64,000 nt of DNA from Pseudomonas crudilactis (GCF_013433315.1 NZ_WXVV01000026.1:56042-120041); one strand, 5' to 3'. Shown: positions 25,887-34,688, counted from the first letter of the stretch. Numbers and translations are program-made. Notes: a model not told the origin generated them from the sequence alone.

Positions 25887-27701
25887 CTATGATTTTTTTC
25901 TATTGAAAATTAACTTTCTCTTGTCCTGCGTTTCTACAACTTTTTGAGCAGTCGTAATTTCCTCTCGTAAGTCGTTCTCGATGTCTTTGATTCTGTCGTA
26001 GTAGTCATCTGTGCCAAGAAGCTCAAGTAAGTCTTTTAAATGGACTTTTATGCCGTTGTCTTCTTTGTGTATCATCACGCTGTCTGATTTCGTTTTATTG
26101 GAAATCATCTCCAGAGCTTCTTCTGAGTTAACTAGTGCGAATGATGCCTGCATTAATGCGTTATCTATGTGATTTACCCAGGGGTCAGCTATGAGGCTCA
26201 ATGGTCCAAAGGATATAGGAGCGTAATTTTCATCAAAATATACGCCGTACTTGGGGTGGATAGAGTTTACAAATTTTATCATCGCGGAGTCGCTTCCGTC
26301 GCGTATCAGTTCTTGCAGTTTTGCTAAGAAAGCCGGGCCTCCTTTCAAAATGTATTCCTTTGAATATCGGTAGCTATCTATAGCAGCCAAGAAGCGTAAG
26401 ACGTCTCCCCAGCGTCTATATTTATCTAGGCCCGCCTCCTCGTAAAAGAGCGTTGCAACTTCAGGCGACGAATGTTTTATGAAGGCTGCTGCATAATATT
26501 CAAGTATGCTTTTATGAAGGAATGTTACTTCGTTAACACCTTCTTCCAACATTAAACATGCGACTTTAATGATATCTTTTCTGAAATTTGAAACATCGCA
26601 CTCGCAGCCTTCAGCGTAGTCCTGTGCTAAGTCAAAGGCCTCATTGAATTGTTCGCTGCTTAGCGATCTCCCAGCTCCTAATTGTATTGTCATAAAGCAG
26701 AATGCTTCGAAGAGTTGCTGTAGTTGACGCTCTGAGAGCCCGCTGTAATGATCTCTCGAGAATCCAAGCTTCAATCTGTCATGACGCGTGAATACAACGT
26801 GGAACATTTTTTCAAAGAATTCGGGTAGTGTGGGCGGAATTTCTCTCTCAGCCTCATACACTAAAACTACCAAAGTCATCATTAAAGGCGTGCTTATTAT
26901 TCCTCCGACACTTGAGGAACGCTCAGCAATTGCATTTATTAGCTCAAATCTTTTGGCTGCTGTAACTTTTAGTTTTCGTAGAAAAGGGTCGTAATCTCCA
27001 GTGTGTAAGATGGATAAATCTAAGACCTTAAATCCTGAGACCAATTGTATATCATTGTTAGGTCTGGAAGAGATGATGATCCTCATGTCTTGGTATCGGA
27101 CTTGCATGTACTCTATTTCATCAATTACGTCTTTTAATACCTCCGAAGAAATCTCGTCAAATCCGTCTAGAAGTAAAATAATTTTGCCGGATGATGCTAA
27201 GTATTCGAAGAGCTCTGGTGAGAATTCGAGACCTACAGATTCGAAAAATCGTCCAATAGATTGAAAGATATTTTTTTTGTTTGAAAGTGTTCTTAGTTCT
27301 AAGAATATAGGAATTGTGCAGTATTTTTCATCTCGCATGGCAGTGGACGCCAGATAGCGCATGAATATAGATTTACCTTGTCCAACAATTCCTTGTATAA
27401 CTAGATTTCCAGCGGGTAGCTGATTGATGTTTTTTACCTCTATTTCTTCAAATTCGTCTTCTTTGCAAATTCTCGAAGGGTAGTAAAACTCGTATATTGA
27501 CAATTCTTTGTCGGGTGACCATATCGTTTTCACGCTCTCGATCTTCAAAAGAGCTCGTGCTAATTTTTTAGTGCCTGTTGCGATAGCAAGCTTTTGTAAG
27601 CTTTCCTTTACTTTTCCTTTGGCTCCTTTGTAGAGGTCCGACACGACTGGGCTTAGGGTGCGTGTTACAGTTGTTACAATTGCTGCGGAAACTGCCGCCA
27701 T
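25887..27701 (-). CDS. NACHT-domain STAND ATPase, candidate phage-defence protein
   Basis: The 604-residue protein has a P-loop GIVGQGKS at 104-111, a Walker B ILLLDGFDE at 175-183 with the extra acidic residue typical of NACHT ATPases, and a sensor segment IIISSRP near 208-214. A helical region continues to about residue 500. Residues 1-60 are helical with an alanine/valine-rich start that may be amphipathic or membrane-associated. No nuclease, TIR or protease effector and no LRR/TPR repeats are evident. The gene is AT-rich relative to its neighbours. Bacterial NACHT proteins are known antiphage sensors; here it is prophage cargo beside attL, downstream of the integrase, so superinfection exclusion is inferred. 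Confidence 0.85.
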   Translation of the reverse strand: MAAVSAAIVTTVTRTLSPVVSDLYKGAKGKVKESLQKLAIATGTKKLARALLKIESVKTIWSPDKELSIYEFYYPSRICKEDEFEEIEVKNINQLPAGNLVIQGIVGQGKSIFMRYLASTAMRDEKYCTIPIFLELRTLSNKKNIFQSIGRFFESVGLEFSPELFEYLASSGKIILLLDGFDEISSEVLKDVIDEIEYMQVRYQDMRIIISSRPNNDIQLVSGFKVLDLSILHTGDYDPFLRKLKVTAAKRFELINAIAERSSSVGGIISTPLMMTLVVLVYEAEREIPPTLPEFFEKMFHVVFTRHDRLKLGFSRDHYSGLSERQLQQLFEAFCFMTIQLGAGRSLSSEQFNEAFDLAQDYAEGCECDVSNFRKDIIKVACLMLEEGVNEVTFLHKSILEYYAAAFIKHSSPEVATLFYEEAGLDKYRRWGDVLRFLAAIDSYRYSKEYILKGGPAFLAKLQELIRDGSDSAMIKFVNSIHPKYGVYFDENYAPISFGPLSLIADPWVNHIDNALMQASFALVNSEEALEMISNKTKSDSVMIHKEDNGIKVHLKDLLELLGTDDYYDRIKDIENDLREEITTAQKVVETQDKRKLIFNRKKS

Positions 27702-27919
27702 AGGTTTACGTCCTGTGTATAGATATAAGCTTGATTGTTATTTGAAAACTTTGAGTGTGTGCCGGATTGCTGATTCGTGGCCCAAACCTCCCGCGGCACC
27801 CCAAGGGATCAGTCGGGCTTTACGTATGAGGCTGTCCGCAAAAAGTAATGAGCATAGCAGTGCCTTCATCAGCGTGGCACTGACTTGAAGGTTGTCGGAA
27901 TGAAGGATGAAAGTAATAT

Positions 27920-29083
27920 TCAAAGATGGAGGGCCAATTCCAGCATTCCGATGACATCCGGTCCGTCTTCATTGATCCATGTCCCGTAGTGCTGATGAAT
28001 CATGTTGCTGTTGGTGTGTCCCATCTGTTCAGCGATCCAATCGATTGAAGCTACGCCGGTGGTCAATAACTGACTGGCATACGTGTGCCGGCATTGGCCC
28101 GGCCCCCGGTAACGAACGCCGGCGGCCAGCAAGTGAGCCTTGAAGAAGCGATCGCGCACCACGAAGTCGTTGGCATGCGGCAAGCCGGTTTTGGTGTTCA
28201 GGAACACGAAGTGCAGCTTGTGTTTTCGCACCGTCTTGTTGTCCCGCTCGACCACCTCCACAGTTTCAGCTTTTCTGTCGTGGTTCAGCGCATTGATCTT
28301 GCGCAGGGCCTCCCACGCCGGTGCCAGCAGGCGCACCCGCCGCGTCGAACGGCGCGTCTTCGTCACCCGATAAGCCCCGCGTACCTTGGACCTGCGAAAG
28401 GTTACCGTGCCTTGTGCCAGGTCGACGTCCTCCCAAGCCAGGGCGATCGTTTCCGATACACGCGGACCTGCCCACAACATGAACTGCACCATCAGCAGTT
28501 CCTGCGTACGGTTCGTTGGGGTGTCGAGGATCTGTTTAATTTCGGCACGGGTGAATGGGTCCGGTGCTTCGGGATCGGGTAGGCGCACCATCAATCCTTC
28601 AGTCGGGTCATGCGCGACTTTCATCCGCGTGCGGTACAAGCGGAACACCTGACGTACGTTGCTGATGATGTCGCGGATGGTCTTGTTCTTGAGGGTCTTC
28701 GACAGGGTGTCCTGTATCCATTCCTGCAGGTCCAGATGATCGATCTGGTTGATCTGAACCTTGCCCCAGCGCGGGCGCACATGTACTTCTGCCTTGTTGG
28801 CGTAGCCTCGATAACTTGAAGCCGCGACGCTGTTTGCCTTGATCCTCAACCACAGATCTAAGTAATGGCCAAAGGTGTTTTCTATCAGCCTGGGGGAGTG
28901 GGGGAAGTGCCGTGCATAGTCAAAGGTACCGGTCTGAATTTCGTATTCGATGATGTCGACCAAGCGTCTCGCCTGCGTCACGTTCGCCGGTGTATTGCCG
29001 CCCGGGACCTTTTCCCGGCATTTCTCCCCGTTGTATTGAAAATAGATTCTCACGGACTTGCCGCGAGCTTCGACTCCACTCAT
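27920..29083 (-). CDS. Tyrosine-type site-specific integrase
   Basis: The 387-residue recombinase mediates insertion at tRNA-Ser. Start chosen at 29083 (AGGGG upstream). Catalytic residues are R208 (GPRVSET), R332 in GQCRHTYAS, H356 in QMGHTNSN and the nucleophile Y366 in HQHYGTWI. The usual first histidine of the HxxR box is replaced by glycine (GQCR), seen in some phage integrases. Residues 1-60 resemble the small arm-binding DNA domain (Arm-DNA-bind), matching the tandem repeats flanking both att cores. It ends the leftward early operon, 1.9-2.5 kb from attL with cargo between. Confidence 0.95.
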   Translation of the reverse strand: MSGVEARGKSVRIYFQYNGEKCREKVPGGNTPANVTQARRLVDIIEYEIQTGTFDYARHFPHSPRLIENTFGHYLDLWLRIKANSVAASSYRGYANKAEVHVRPRWGKVQINQIDHLDLQEWIQDTLSKTLKNKTIRDIISNVRQVFRLYRTRMKVAHDPTEGLMVRLPDPEAPDPFTRAEIKQILDTPTNRTQELLMVQFMLWAGPRVSETIALAWEDVDLAQGTVTFRRSKVRGAYRVTKTRRSTRRVRLLAPAWEALRKINALNHDRKAETVEVVERDNKTVRKHKLHFVFLNTKTGLPHANDFVVRDRFFKAHLLAAGVRYRGPGQCRHTYASQLLTTGVASIDWIAEQMGHTNSNMIHQHYGTWINEDGPDVIGMLELALHL

Positions 29084-29189
29084 GTAAACCCCTAACGCTG
29101 TACTCGTATTTTGACAGTCTGACGGTCGGAAACAAAAAGGCCCGTTTCCGGGCCAAGTATCTGCAAGCGCGTTTTCTGGTGGACGCGGC

Positions 29190-29360
29190 TTACGGTTTGG
29201 GCTTGTAGCCGCGCAGGTGGGCATTCAACAGCTGGCGCCGCCGGCTGCAGGCCTGGTGATTGCCTTGGGCGCGCCACTTGCCGCACTGGTCGCACACGCT
29301 GGTGTGATCCATGTTCCAGGGAAAGCGGCGTACCGGTGTTGCGGGAGGGTCATTGGTCAT
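29190..29360 (-). CDS. Small cysteine-rich prophage protein, 56 aa
   Basis: This short frame starts MTNDPPATPVRRFPW and contains CDQCGKW followed by GNHQACSRR, which could bind one zinc. It overlaps the start of the next gene upstream (29350-29601) by 11 bases, the packing expected inside a phage early operon. It has no recognised family. Competing frames here do not share this arrangement. Confidence 0.6.
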   Translation of the reverse strand: MTNDPPATPVRRFPWNMDHTSVCDQCGKWRAQGNHQACSRRRQLLNAHLRGYKPKP

Positions 29361-29601
29361 GACGTGAAGCTCCCCGAGTGGCCGGGGTGGCCAGCAGTTG
29401 GCTGATCACGGCGACATCCGTTTCGCTCAGGTCGCCCAGGGTGCTGGCCATCTGGCTGAGGCTTTCCAGGCGCGTTCGGGCTTCAGGGGTTTTATGCACC
29501 AGGTAGCCGATGACGGCGGCGCCGATGATCGCAGTCGCCACCAGGTGCCGCGCCGGTGTGGTAGCCTTGGTGCCGCTGCTGCTGGGGTTCTGTGCTTGCA
29601 T
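29350..29601 (-). CDS. Small single-pass membrane protein, 83 aa
   Basis: The product begins MQAQNPSSSGTKATTPARHL, followed by a helix VATAIIGAAVIGYLVH and a polar C-terminus with heptad-like spacing (LESLSQMASTLGDL). GAGGACC precedes the ATG. It lies in the leftward early operon between the primase and the integrase. Function is unknown. Confidence 0.65.
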   Translation of the reverse strand: MQAQNPSSSGTKATTPARHLVATAIIGAAVIGYLVHKTPEARTRLESLSQMASTLGDLSETDVAVISQLLATPATRGASRHDQ

Positions 29602-29664
29602 GGTATGGTCCTCGTAAGTGGTCGGGTGTCGAGGAGCTGCAACTCCTCGGCACTGTTTTTAAGA

Positions 29665-29958
29665 TCAGTCCTTTCGTGCCAGGTGGATCACCAGGCCGTC
29701 AAAATCCGGCTCATGCTCAACACATGATTGCCATTCCAGTACCCGCAAGATCTGTTGCCTGCTGCAGTCGTCCACGAGGATTTCGCGCTGGCCAGCGGCT
29801 GCTCGCACTTCCAGAATCTGCAGCAAACCATCCTCTCCGTAAGCACCGGCCTGAATGATCGGCGCGCTTTGTCCGGTGAATTCCAGGCGGCTTTGTACCC
29901 ACTGCAGCTTGCTCGTATTGCCGTCGCCGGCATTGCCCATAAACACTTGAATCTGCAT
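29665..29958 (-). CDS. Hypothetical early prophage protein, 97 aa
   Basis: The sequence starts MQIQVFMGNAGDGNTSKLQW and continues with beta-rich segments (GLLQILEVRAAAGQREILVDD). It has no membrane segment and no recognised domain. AAGGAGAGCAAGACCG precedes the ATG, a good ribosome-binding site. It is 15 bp downstream of the primase-helicase stop and probably co-translated. Confidence 0.65.
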   Translation of the reverse strand: MQIQVFMGNAGDGNTSKLQWVQSRLEFTGQSAPIIQAGAYGEDGLLQILEVRAAAGQREILVDDCSRQQILRVLEWQSCVEHEPDFDGLVIHLARKD

Positions 29959-29973
29959 CGGTCTTGCTCTCCT

Positions 29974-32772
29974 TTACGCCTTGAATGTCCAGCACTTGAC
30001 CGTGGTCGGCCGGGGTTGTGAAACGTGGTTGCGGTGGTTGAAGGCAGCGCGTACGGCGCTGTGCACGGCCTTGTTGCTGTCGAGAAATTTGCGCGATCGC
30101 GATTCTTTGAGCAGGTCGCGCAACGTGGCCACGTCGGCCAGCTTCTGTTTGTGTTCGGCGGCGCGCTCGCAGAATTCGTTGAGGTTGATGGCGATCACCG
30201 CTGGGTCACTGCTGTGGTCGACCACGGGGTCCTCACTCAAGGATTCGAGGTAGTCGTAGACCTCCCAGAATTCGGCGACGGCCGGGTGGTCAGAACTGAT
30301 CGAGGCCTGGCGCTCGATCGCCATACGGACGATTTGCCGTTGCGTGGCGGCGACTTGCGGATCACTCAATTTCAGCACTAGGCGCAGCGCTTCCAGCAGC
30401 GAGAGCAGTTGTGCGTGGTTCTTGCTGATCCGCTCTACGCGGATGTAGCCGCGCAGGTCATAACCGCAACTGCTGCAGTTGCCCTGGTCGCTGACATAGG
30501 CCGTGTTGCAAGCAAAACAGTGGGTGTGCAGGCGGCGCAGTTTGGCTTCGTGTTCGGGCATGCGCTGGGCGAACAGATCCAGCACAGCGGATTCTTTACC
30601 CACCGCTTTCAACAGAAAATGACTGAGGACGCCGCCGTCCAGTGCGTTCAACTGATCAGCGGCCGCACGGCTCTCCGGGGTCACTGTCGGGCGTACGAAG
30701 TGCAGTTTGACGATGCGCGTCATGATCGCTTCGTGGGCAATCACCGCCGCGTTCTGGCTGATGGCGATCGTTCCCCGAAAGGGCGGTTCGTACGTCTCGT
30801 TGCCCGCCGTCTTGACGCCTTTGGTGGCCAGCGTGCCGCCGCCGTAGAAGTCTTTCAGCTCGTCCCATTCGAAGGTTTTCGCGTGTGCCCGATCGTCGCT
30901 GTGGCGATCGGCTTCCAGAAACACCACCGGCATACCTGAGACTTGGCCCATCAGGCGCGAGCGTCCGGCCTTGGTCGATTTCATCGGGTCGAAGCCTTCA
31001 TAGCCTTCGCGTCCGAGCAGTTTCCACAGCAGGTTGAGAAGGGTGGTTTTGCCGGCACCGGCTTCACCCGTGGCTTCCAGAAACGGGAAGGACTGGTAAC
31101 GCGCGCGGATCTGTTCGCAGAACAACGAGCCGAAAAAGAACACCAGCGCGACGAAGCCCTGGGCGCCGAAGCAGGTCCACAGCAACCGCACCCACTGCTC
31201 GTTGAAGTCTTTGCCGTCACGCTGCAGTTTGATGGGGACGCCTTTCTGCAGGGTTTTCAGGCGCAGCTTGCCGAACTCGAAATAGTCTTCGCTGTTGACC
31301 TTGTAAGTGGTGCCGTCCTTGATTGCGATATCGCCGTAGACGTAGCAGGCGTATTCCTTGCTGTAACCCACGTAGTCGATGGTCGACACGGTTTTGATGC
31401 CGAACAACTGGTCCTTCATCAGCTTGTCGAGCTGCTGACCGCTGCCCGTGAACATGGCGCCGGCGGCCATGCCGAGCAGGCGTTTTTTGAATTCACTAGC
31501 GGCGGAAAGCTGGCCACTGGTGAAAGTGTTTTTCACGCTTTCGGAGTCGTGGGGGAAGTCCACGCGTAGGTAATACCAGGACTCGTCGGTGACTTCGTTG
31601 CGCTGAAAGTACAAGGCTTGCGGGTAGCAGTTGGCAATCTCTACGACGCTACCGGACTGTTGCAGTGCCTTCTCGCGCTGTTGCGCCTGGTTGAGCAGTT
31701 GGTCGTCGTGGTTCTCGCTGTCCTCGATGTCGGACATGGCCCGGTTGAATTTCTCCATGTCCAGCTTGAACCAGTACAGACGGCTGCCAAAACCCAGGTG
31801 AAATTCCCCGCGCTTGTTCCAGTCATACATGAGCAGGGCTTTTTCCGCTGCGCTTTCTGCCAGCAGCAGGGCGCCCTGGTGCCGGGCTTGTTTGAGGTCC
31901 GTTGCTATCTGTTCGGCGCGCTTGGTTTCGTCCTGAATAAAATTCCAGCGCTGGTGCAGATCGTTCCAATCAGACTTGCGGCCGTCACGTTGCGGGATCT
32001 GTGCTGACTCGCAGACGAAACCCAGGGCACGGGCTTCGCGGACCCAGCGCCGGGTGTAGGCGTTGGCGCTCGGTTCGTTGTCCAGCGCCCATACCAACTT
32101 GGGTAGTTCGCCGCCCTCTCGGGTTTTGATCAGTGCCTTGAGCGAGTCACCGGGGAACGCGTTGGACGACATGGCCGATACGGCCGCGATGTCGTTGTGC
32201 ACCAAAGCGATGGCGTCAAAGATCCCTTCGACAATCCAGATTTCCTTGACCTCGAGCAGGTCGACGCAAGGGGGGCACCACCAGATGCCTCGATAGCTGT
32301 CCTTAGATTTAAAGCGCGCCTTCATCTTGCCGAAACGATGCGGCTGATCGATCAGTCGTTCCCACCAGCCGCCTTTTTCCAGGGCGAAACGCACTGTGGC
32401 GCTGCCGGCGTTGTGGTCAGGCGAGTAGAAGCTTTCCTGCGTGAACCAACCCTGAATCAGTTCAAATCGAAAGCCTCGGGCGAACTCCAGATAAGCCCGT
32501 GCAGTGGCGTTGGGGTGCTGGTCCGTAGCCGGCGCCCGCTTGCTCCAGTCCTCAAACAGATCGTCGTACAGCTCCTTTACGTGAAGAGTGTGGCCGCACT
32601 TTTCCGGGCGACCACAAATCACCATCCATGGCGTATCAAACCGGGAATACAACTCCTTTTTCTTGCACTTGGGGCAGGTGCCACCGCGCATGTAATCGGT
32701 GCCTACGCGGTGCTTCAATCCGAAGTCGAACTGGAGGCGTTGCAACACGTCGTGGCGGAGATCTTCTTTCAT
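29974..32772 (-). CDS. Phage primase-helicase (toprim plus ATPase)
   Basis: The 932-residue protein has an N-terminal zinc site (CPKCKKKELYSR and CGRPEKCGH, residues 33-60), a toprim motif (EIWIVEGIFDAIAL, about 180), and a helicase-type P-loop ATGEAGAGKTTLLNLL near 565. A C-terminal zinc ribbon (CFACNTAY ... CSSCGYDL) lies near 755-775. This suggests a fused primase and replicative helicase in the style of P4 alpha, driving prophage DNA replication. No P2 A-like rolling-circle nickase is visible, so replication probably differs from P2. It lies mid-way in the leftward early operon. Confidence 0.85.
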   Translation of the reverse strand: MKEDLRHDVLQRLQFDFGLKHRVGTDYMRGGTCPKCKKKELYSRFDTPWMVICGRPEKCGHTLHVKELYDDLFEDWSKRAPATDQHPNATARAYLEFARGFRFELIQGWFTQESFYSPDHNAGSATVRFALEKGGWWERLIDQPHRFGKMKARFKSKDSYRGIWWCPPCVDLLEVKEIWIVEGIFDAIALVHNDIAAVSAMSSNAFPGDSLKALIKTREGGELPKLVWALDNEPSANAYTRRWVREARALGFVCESAQIPQRDGRKSDWNDLHQRWNFIQDETKRAEQIATDLKQARHQGALLLAESAAEKALLMYDWNKRGEFHLGFGSRLYWFKLDMEKFNRAMSDIEDSENHDDQLLNQAQQREKALQQSGSVVEIANCYPQALYFQRNEVTDESWYYLRVDFPHDSESVKNTFTSGQLSAASEFKKRLLGMAAGAMFTGSGQQLDKLMKDQLFGIKTVSTIDYVGYSKEYACYVYGDIAIKDGTTYKVNSEDYFEFGKLRLKTLQKGVPIKLQRDGKDFNEQWVRLLWTCFGAQGFVALVFFFGSLFCEQIRARYQSFPFLEATGEAGAGKTTLLNLLWKLLGREGYEGFDPMKSTKAGRSRLMGQVSGMPVVFLEADRHSDDRAHAKTFEWDELKDFYGGGTLATKGVKTAGNETYEPPFRGTIAISQNAAVIAHEAIMTRIVKLHFVRPTVTPESRAAADQLNALDGGVLSHFLLKAVGKESAVLDLFAQRMPEHEAKLRRLHTHCFACNTAYVSDQGNCSSCGYDLRGYIRVERISKNHAQLLSLLEALRLVLKLSDPQVAATQRQIVRMAIERQASISSDHPAVAEFWEVYDYLESLSEDPVVDHSSDPAVIAINLNEFCERAAEHKQKLADVATLRDLLKESRSRKFLDSNKAVHSAVRAAFNHRNHVSQPRPTTVKCWTFKA

Positions 32773-32774
32773 GA

Positions 32775-33008
32775 TTACTTCACTGCTTTGAGGCTGAGGG
32801 ATAGGGCGGCCATCAGGCGTTTCTGGGCGGCCATCACCGGAGTTCTTTCGAGGATCGAGCTGTGCCGTTTTTCTTGCGGGACATACCGGTATTCATCCGC
32901 GTACCAGTAGTCGTTGAGGCTCAAGCGGTACTGCTCACGCATCGCAGCCAGAAGTGCTTCGGCCTCTGCAGGTGGCAGCTGGGTGGTCAGAATTACGGCG
33001 TTTCCCAT
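32775..33008 (-). CDS. Hypothetical early prophage protein, 77 aa
   Basis: Starts MGNAVILTTQLPPAEAEALL and continues with YADEYRYVPQEKRHSSILER. It is probably a small alpha/beta protein with no recognised family. It ends two bases before the primase gene, so translation is likely coupled. An upstream in-frame start at 33038 is possible. Confidence 0.6.
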   Translation of the reverse strand: MGNAVILTTQLPPAEAEALLAAMREQYRLSLNDYWYADEYRYVPQEKRHSSILERTPVMAAQKRLMAALSLSLKAVK

Positions 33009-33080
33009 CTTGAAACCTCGATTTCGGGCGCAGCTCACCCAAACCCACTGAGTGCGGGGCAGGCGTTTGTGTGAGGGGGG

Positions 33081-33446
33081 TTACGAGTTGGCTAAGCGAA
33101 AGCGGCCAAGGTCCGGCGCGTTGATGATTCGCTCATAGATGAGGCTGACCGGTACGGCCCATTGTCGGCCGGTGACCGGATCAACGATCACGGTGTGCGT
33201 CGACGTGCTGCTCTGGACGTTCAGGCGTTGCCGATCGCGAACGGCGACCATGGTGGTGCCTGCCAGGTGAACGATCTTTTCAGCGACCTGCGTTTGCACG
33301 TCGTAGTCTGCAACTAGGTGTTGAACAGCCCGGCTGAAGAGTTGCTGATCGTCGCTCAGGTGTTCGCAGTGGTGACGCTCAAGAAACGCCAGCGCGGCGC
33401 TCTGCAGGACATCCTGGTATTCCGGTACTGCGGACAAATTGTTCAT
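33081..33446 (-). CDS. Hypothetical early prophage protein, 121 aa
   Basis: The product begins MNNLSAVPEYQDVLQSAALA and ends with a strand-rich part (VIVDPVTGRQWAVPVSLIYER). No domain is recognised. Its ATG overlaps the stop of the YmfL/CII-like gene by four bases, showing operon coupling in the early region. Confidence 0.65.
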   Translation of the reverse strand: MNNLSAVPEYQDVLQSAALAFLERHHCEHLSDDQQLFSRAVQHLVADYDVQTQVAEKIVHLAGTTMVAVRDRQRLNVQSSTSTHTVIVDPVTGRQWAVPVSLIYERIINAPDLGRFRLANS

Positions 33447-33880
33447 TGAGCCCTTCCTGCGCGGTAGAGAGCGATGGCAGCCAGCACTTCTGCGTGCCTT
33501 GCTGCTACGTGGAGGTTATGCGCGTCCATGATGAATTCGGCTTCTTCATCACTGATTGAACCGTCCTCAAGAGCGGCGGCAATTGCTTGATCAACACACC
33601 CTCGCTTTGCAGAAACCTGCACGGAGCGTTTGTAGAGTTCGACATTGTCGAGCGTTTCAGGATCGGCCACCGGTACGAACAGTCCCCCATACATCGAGGC
33701 GACGTAGGTGGGGAAGTGCTGAGTTCCACAGTCCTGCTCGAGTATGAAAACTTGTAAGTCGCTGAGGGGACTGCAACCAGCATTTTCGTAGGCATGGTTG
33801 TCGAATTTTTTAAGCTTCAGACCCAAGCGCGCAGCAGCGGCTTCGCGTCCGCCGGCGTAACTGCGGATGATCTCGCTCAT
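33443..33880 (-). CDS. YmfL/CII-like phage regulatory protein
   Basis: From the ATG at 33880 the product has 145 residues. The segment SEIIRSYAGGREAAAARLGL followed by NHAYENAGCSPLSDLQVFIL matches the phage regulatory CII/YmfL family, with a helix-turn-helix over about residues 5-45. Such proteins help set the lysis-lysogeny choice or activate early promoters. A TTG at 33916 would add 12 residues. It is the second gene of the leftward early operon, after the Cro-like gene. Confidence 0.75.
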   Translation of the reverse strand: MSEIIRSYAGGREAAAARLGLKLKKFDNHAYENAGCSPLSDLQVFILEQDCGTQHFPTYVASMYGGLFVPVADPETLDNVELYKRSVQVSAKRGCVDQAIAAALEDGSISDEEAEFIMDAHNLHVAARHAEVLAAIALYRAGRAQ

Positions 33881-33945
33881 GACTTCTTTGCGAGTGTCTA
33901 GGATTGGACTTTTCAACTTCTACTTTTCCCTGTTGAGCGCCGCGA

Positions 33946-34146
33946 TTACTGTTCAATTACGCCGTCTTTGATGCCTAGCAACACGGCGGCGCGATGTGCC
34001 TCCCCTCGGCGACCTTTGATCCGACCGTTCAAAAGGTCGCTGACCAAATTTTTGTTCAGCCCATGCTTGCGACTGAACTCCGCGATACTTAGTCCCTTTC
34101 GATCGAGAGCCGCCCGGGCTTGCTCGTGCGTAATGGTGGCGGGCAT
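33946..34146 (-). CDS. Cro-like helix-turn-helix protein
   Basis: The 66-residue protein carries an XRE-type HTH: ALDRKGLSIAEFSRKHGLNK followed by NLVSDLLNGR. GAGGGAACACT precedes the ATG at 34146, which favours this start over 34164. It is the first gene of the leftward early operon and faces the repressor gene across about 90 bp. This is the normal position of Cro or Cox in P2/HP1-like phages; Cox proteins in these phages also act in excision. Confidence 0.8.
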   Translation of the reverse strand: MPATITHEQARAALDRKGLSIAEFSRKHGLNKNLVSDLLNGRIKGRRGEAHRAAVLLGIKDGVIEQ

Positions 34147-34238
34147 AGTGTTCCCTCTGTTCATTTGTGTTTGTTTGCGTTTGTCTGTGGTGATTCTTGG
34201 TCAAAAAAATGATCAAGTCAATGGTGGTGACTAAAAAA
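34147..34238. promoter_or_regulatory. Lysis-lysogeny switch region
   Basis: The 92-bp gap between Cro-like and CI-like genes has a run of TTTG units (GTGTTTGTTTGCGTTTGTCTG at about 34167-34187) and a partial inverted repeat TTGGTCA/TGATCAA around 34198-34215. These are plausible operators for the two regulators. Divergent early and repressor promoters should lie here, but I cannot place -10/-35 boxes with confidence. Confidence 0.55.
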
Positions 34239-34586
34239 ATGCTCATAGCGGATCGAGTAGGTGAACGCCTCAGGGAAGAGCGCGAGCGCTTGGGGTTAAA
34301 TCAAACAGAGTTTGGAGTCCTACTTGGAGTCAGTAGGGGAACGCAAAAGAACTACGAACTGGGGGCCAGCTCCCTAGACCTTCGTTACGTCACGGCCCTG
34401 GAAGAGAAGGGGGTAGATGCGGCTTACGTGCTTACGGGACGTCATGCGACACCATTGGGCCAACTTTTTAGCCCCTCGGAAGAACAGATGATCATGCAAT
34501 TCAGGTCGATCCCTGATGATGATCAGAAGGCGATTCGTCGTTTTCTTGAAGCGATGGCCGACGACGCCGCCCGGCACCGGTCTTAA
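34239..34586 (+). CDS. CI-like XRE repressor
   Basis: From the ATG at 34239 (GGTGGTGA upstream) the product has 115 residues with an HTH: RVGERLREERERLGLNQTEF then GVSRGTQKNYELG. The C-terminus lacks a LexA/CI self-cleaving peptidase (no Ser-Lys peptidase motif). Like P2 and 186 repressors it would need an antirepressor for SOS induction. Alternative starts lie at 34197 (TTG), 34209 and 34221. It is divergent from the Cro-like gene. Confidence 0.8.
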   Translation: MLIADRVGERLREERERLGLNQTEFGVLLGVSRGTQKNYELGASSLDLRYVTALEEKGVDAAYVLTGRHATPLGQLFSPSEEQMIMQFRSIPDDDQKAIRRFLEAMADDAARHRS

Positions 34587-34647
34587 CTCGCAACAATCCC
34601 GCACAGTCATTGGGGTATCTCTTATTCCAATGCAGTTGCGCACCCCC

Positions 34648-34677
34648 CATAAAGTCCATTCAGCAATGCACTTTATG
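34648..34677. repeat. Perfect inverted repeat upstream of a small prophage gene
   Basis: CATAAAGT and ACTTTATG are separated by 14 bp, ending 11 bp before the ATG of the 61-aa gene. The arm spacing fits a dimeric regulator site or a weak RNA hairpin overlapping the 5' leader. Confidence 0.5.
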
Positions 34678-34688
34678 GAGTAGTTAGC

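Noticed and set aside
27738..27923. 61-codon minus-strand ORF between the integrase and the NACHT gene
   Set aside because: It overlaps the integrase stop by four bases, but has no clear Shine-Dalgarno, no domain, and occupies the likely NACHT promoter. Left out for lack of support.
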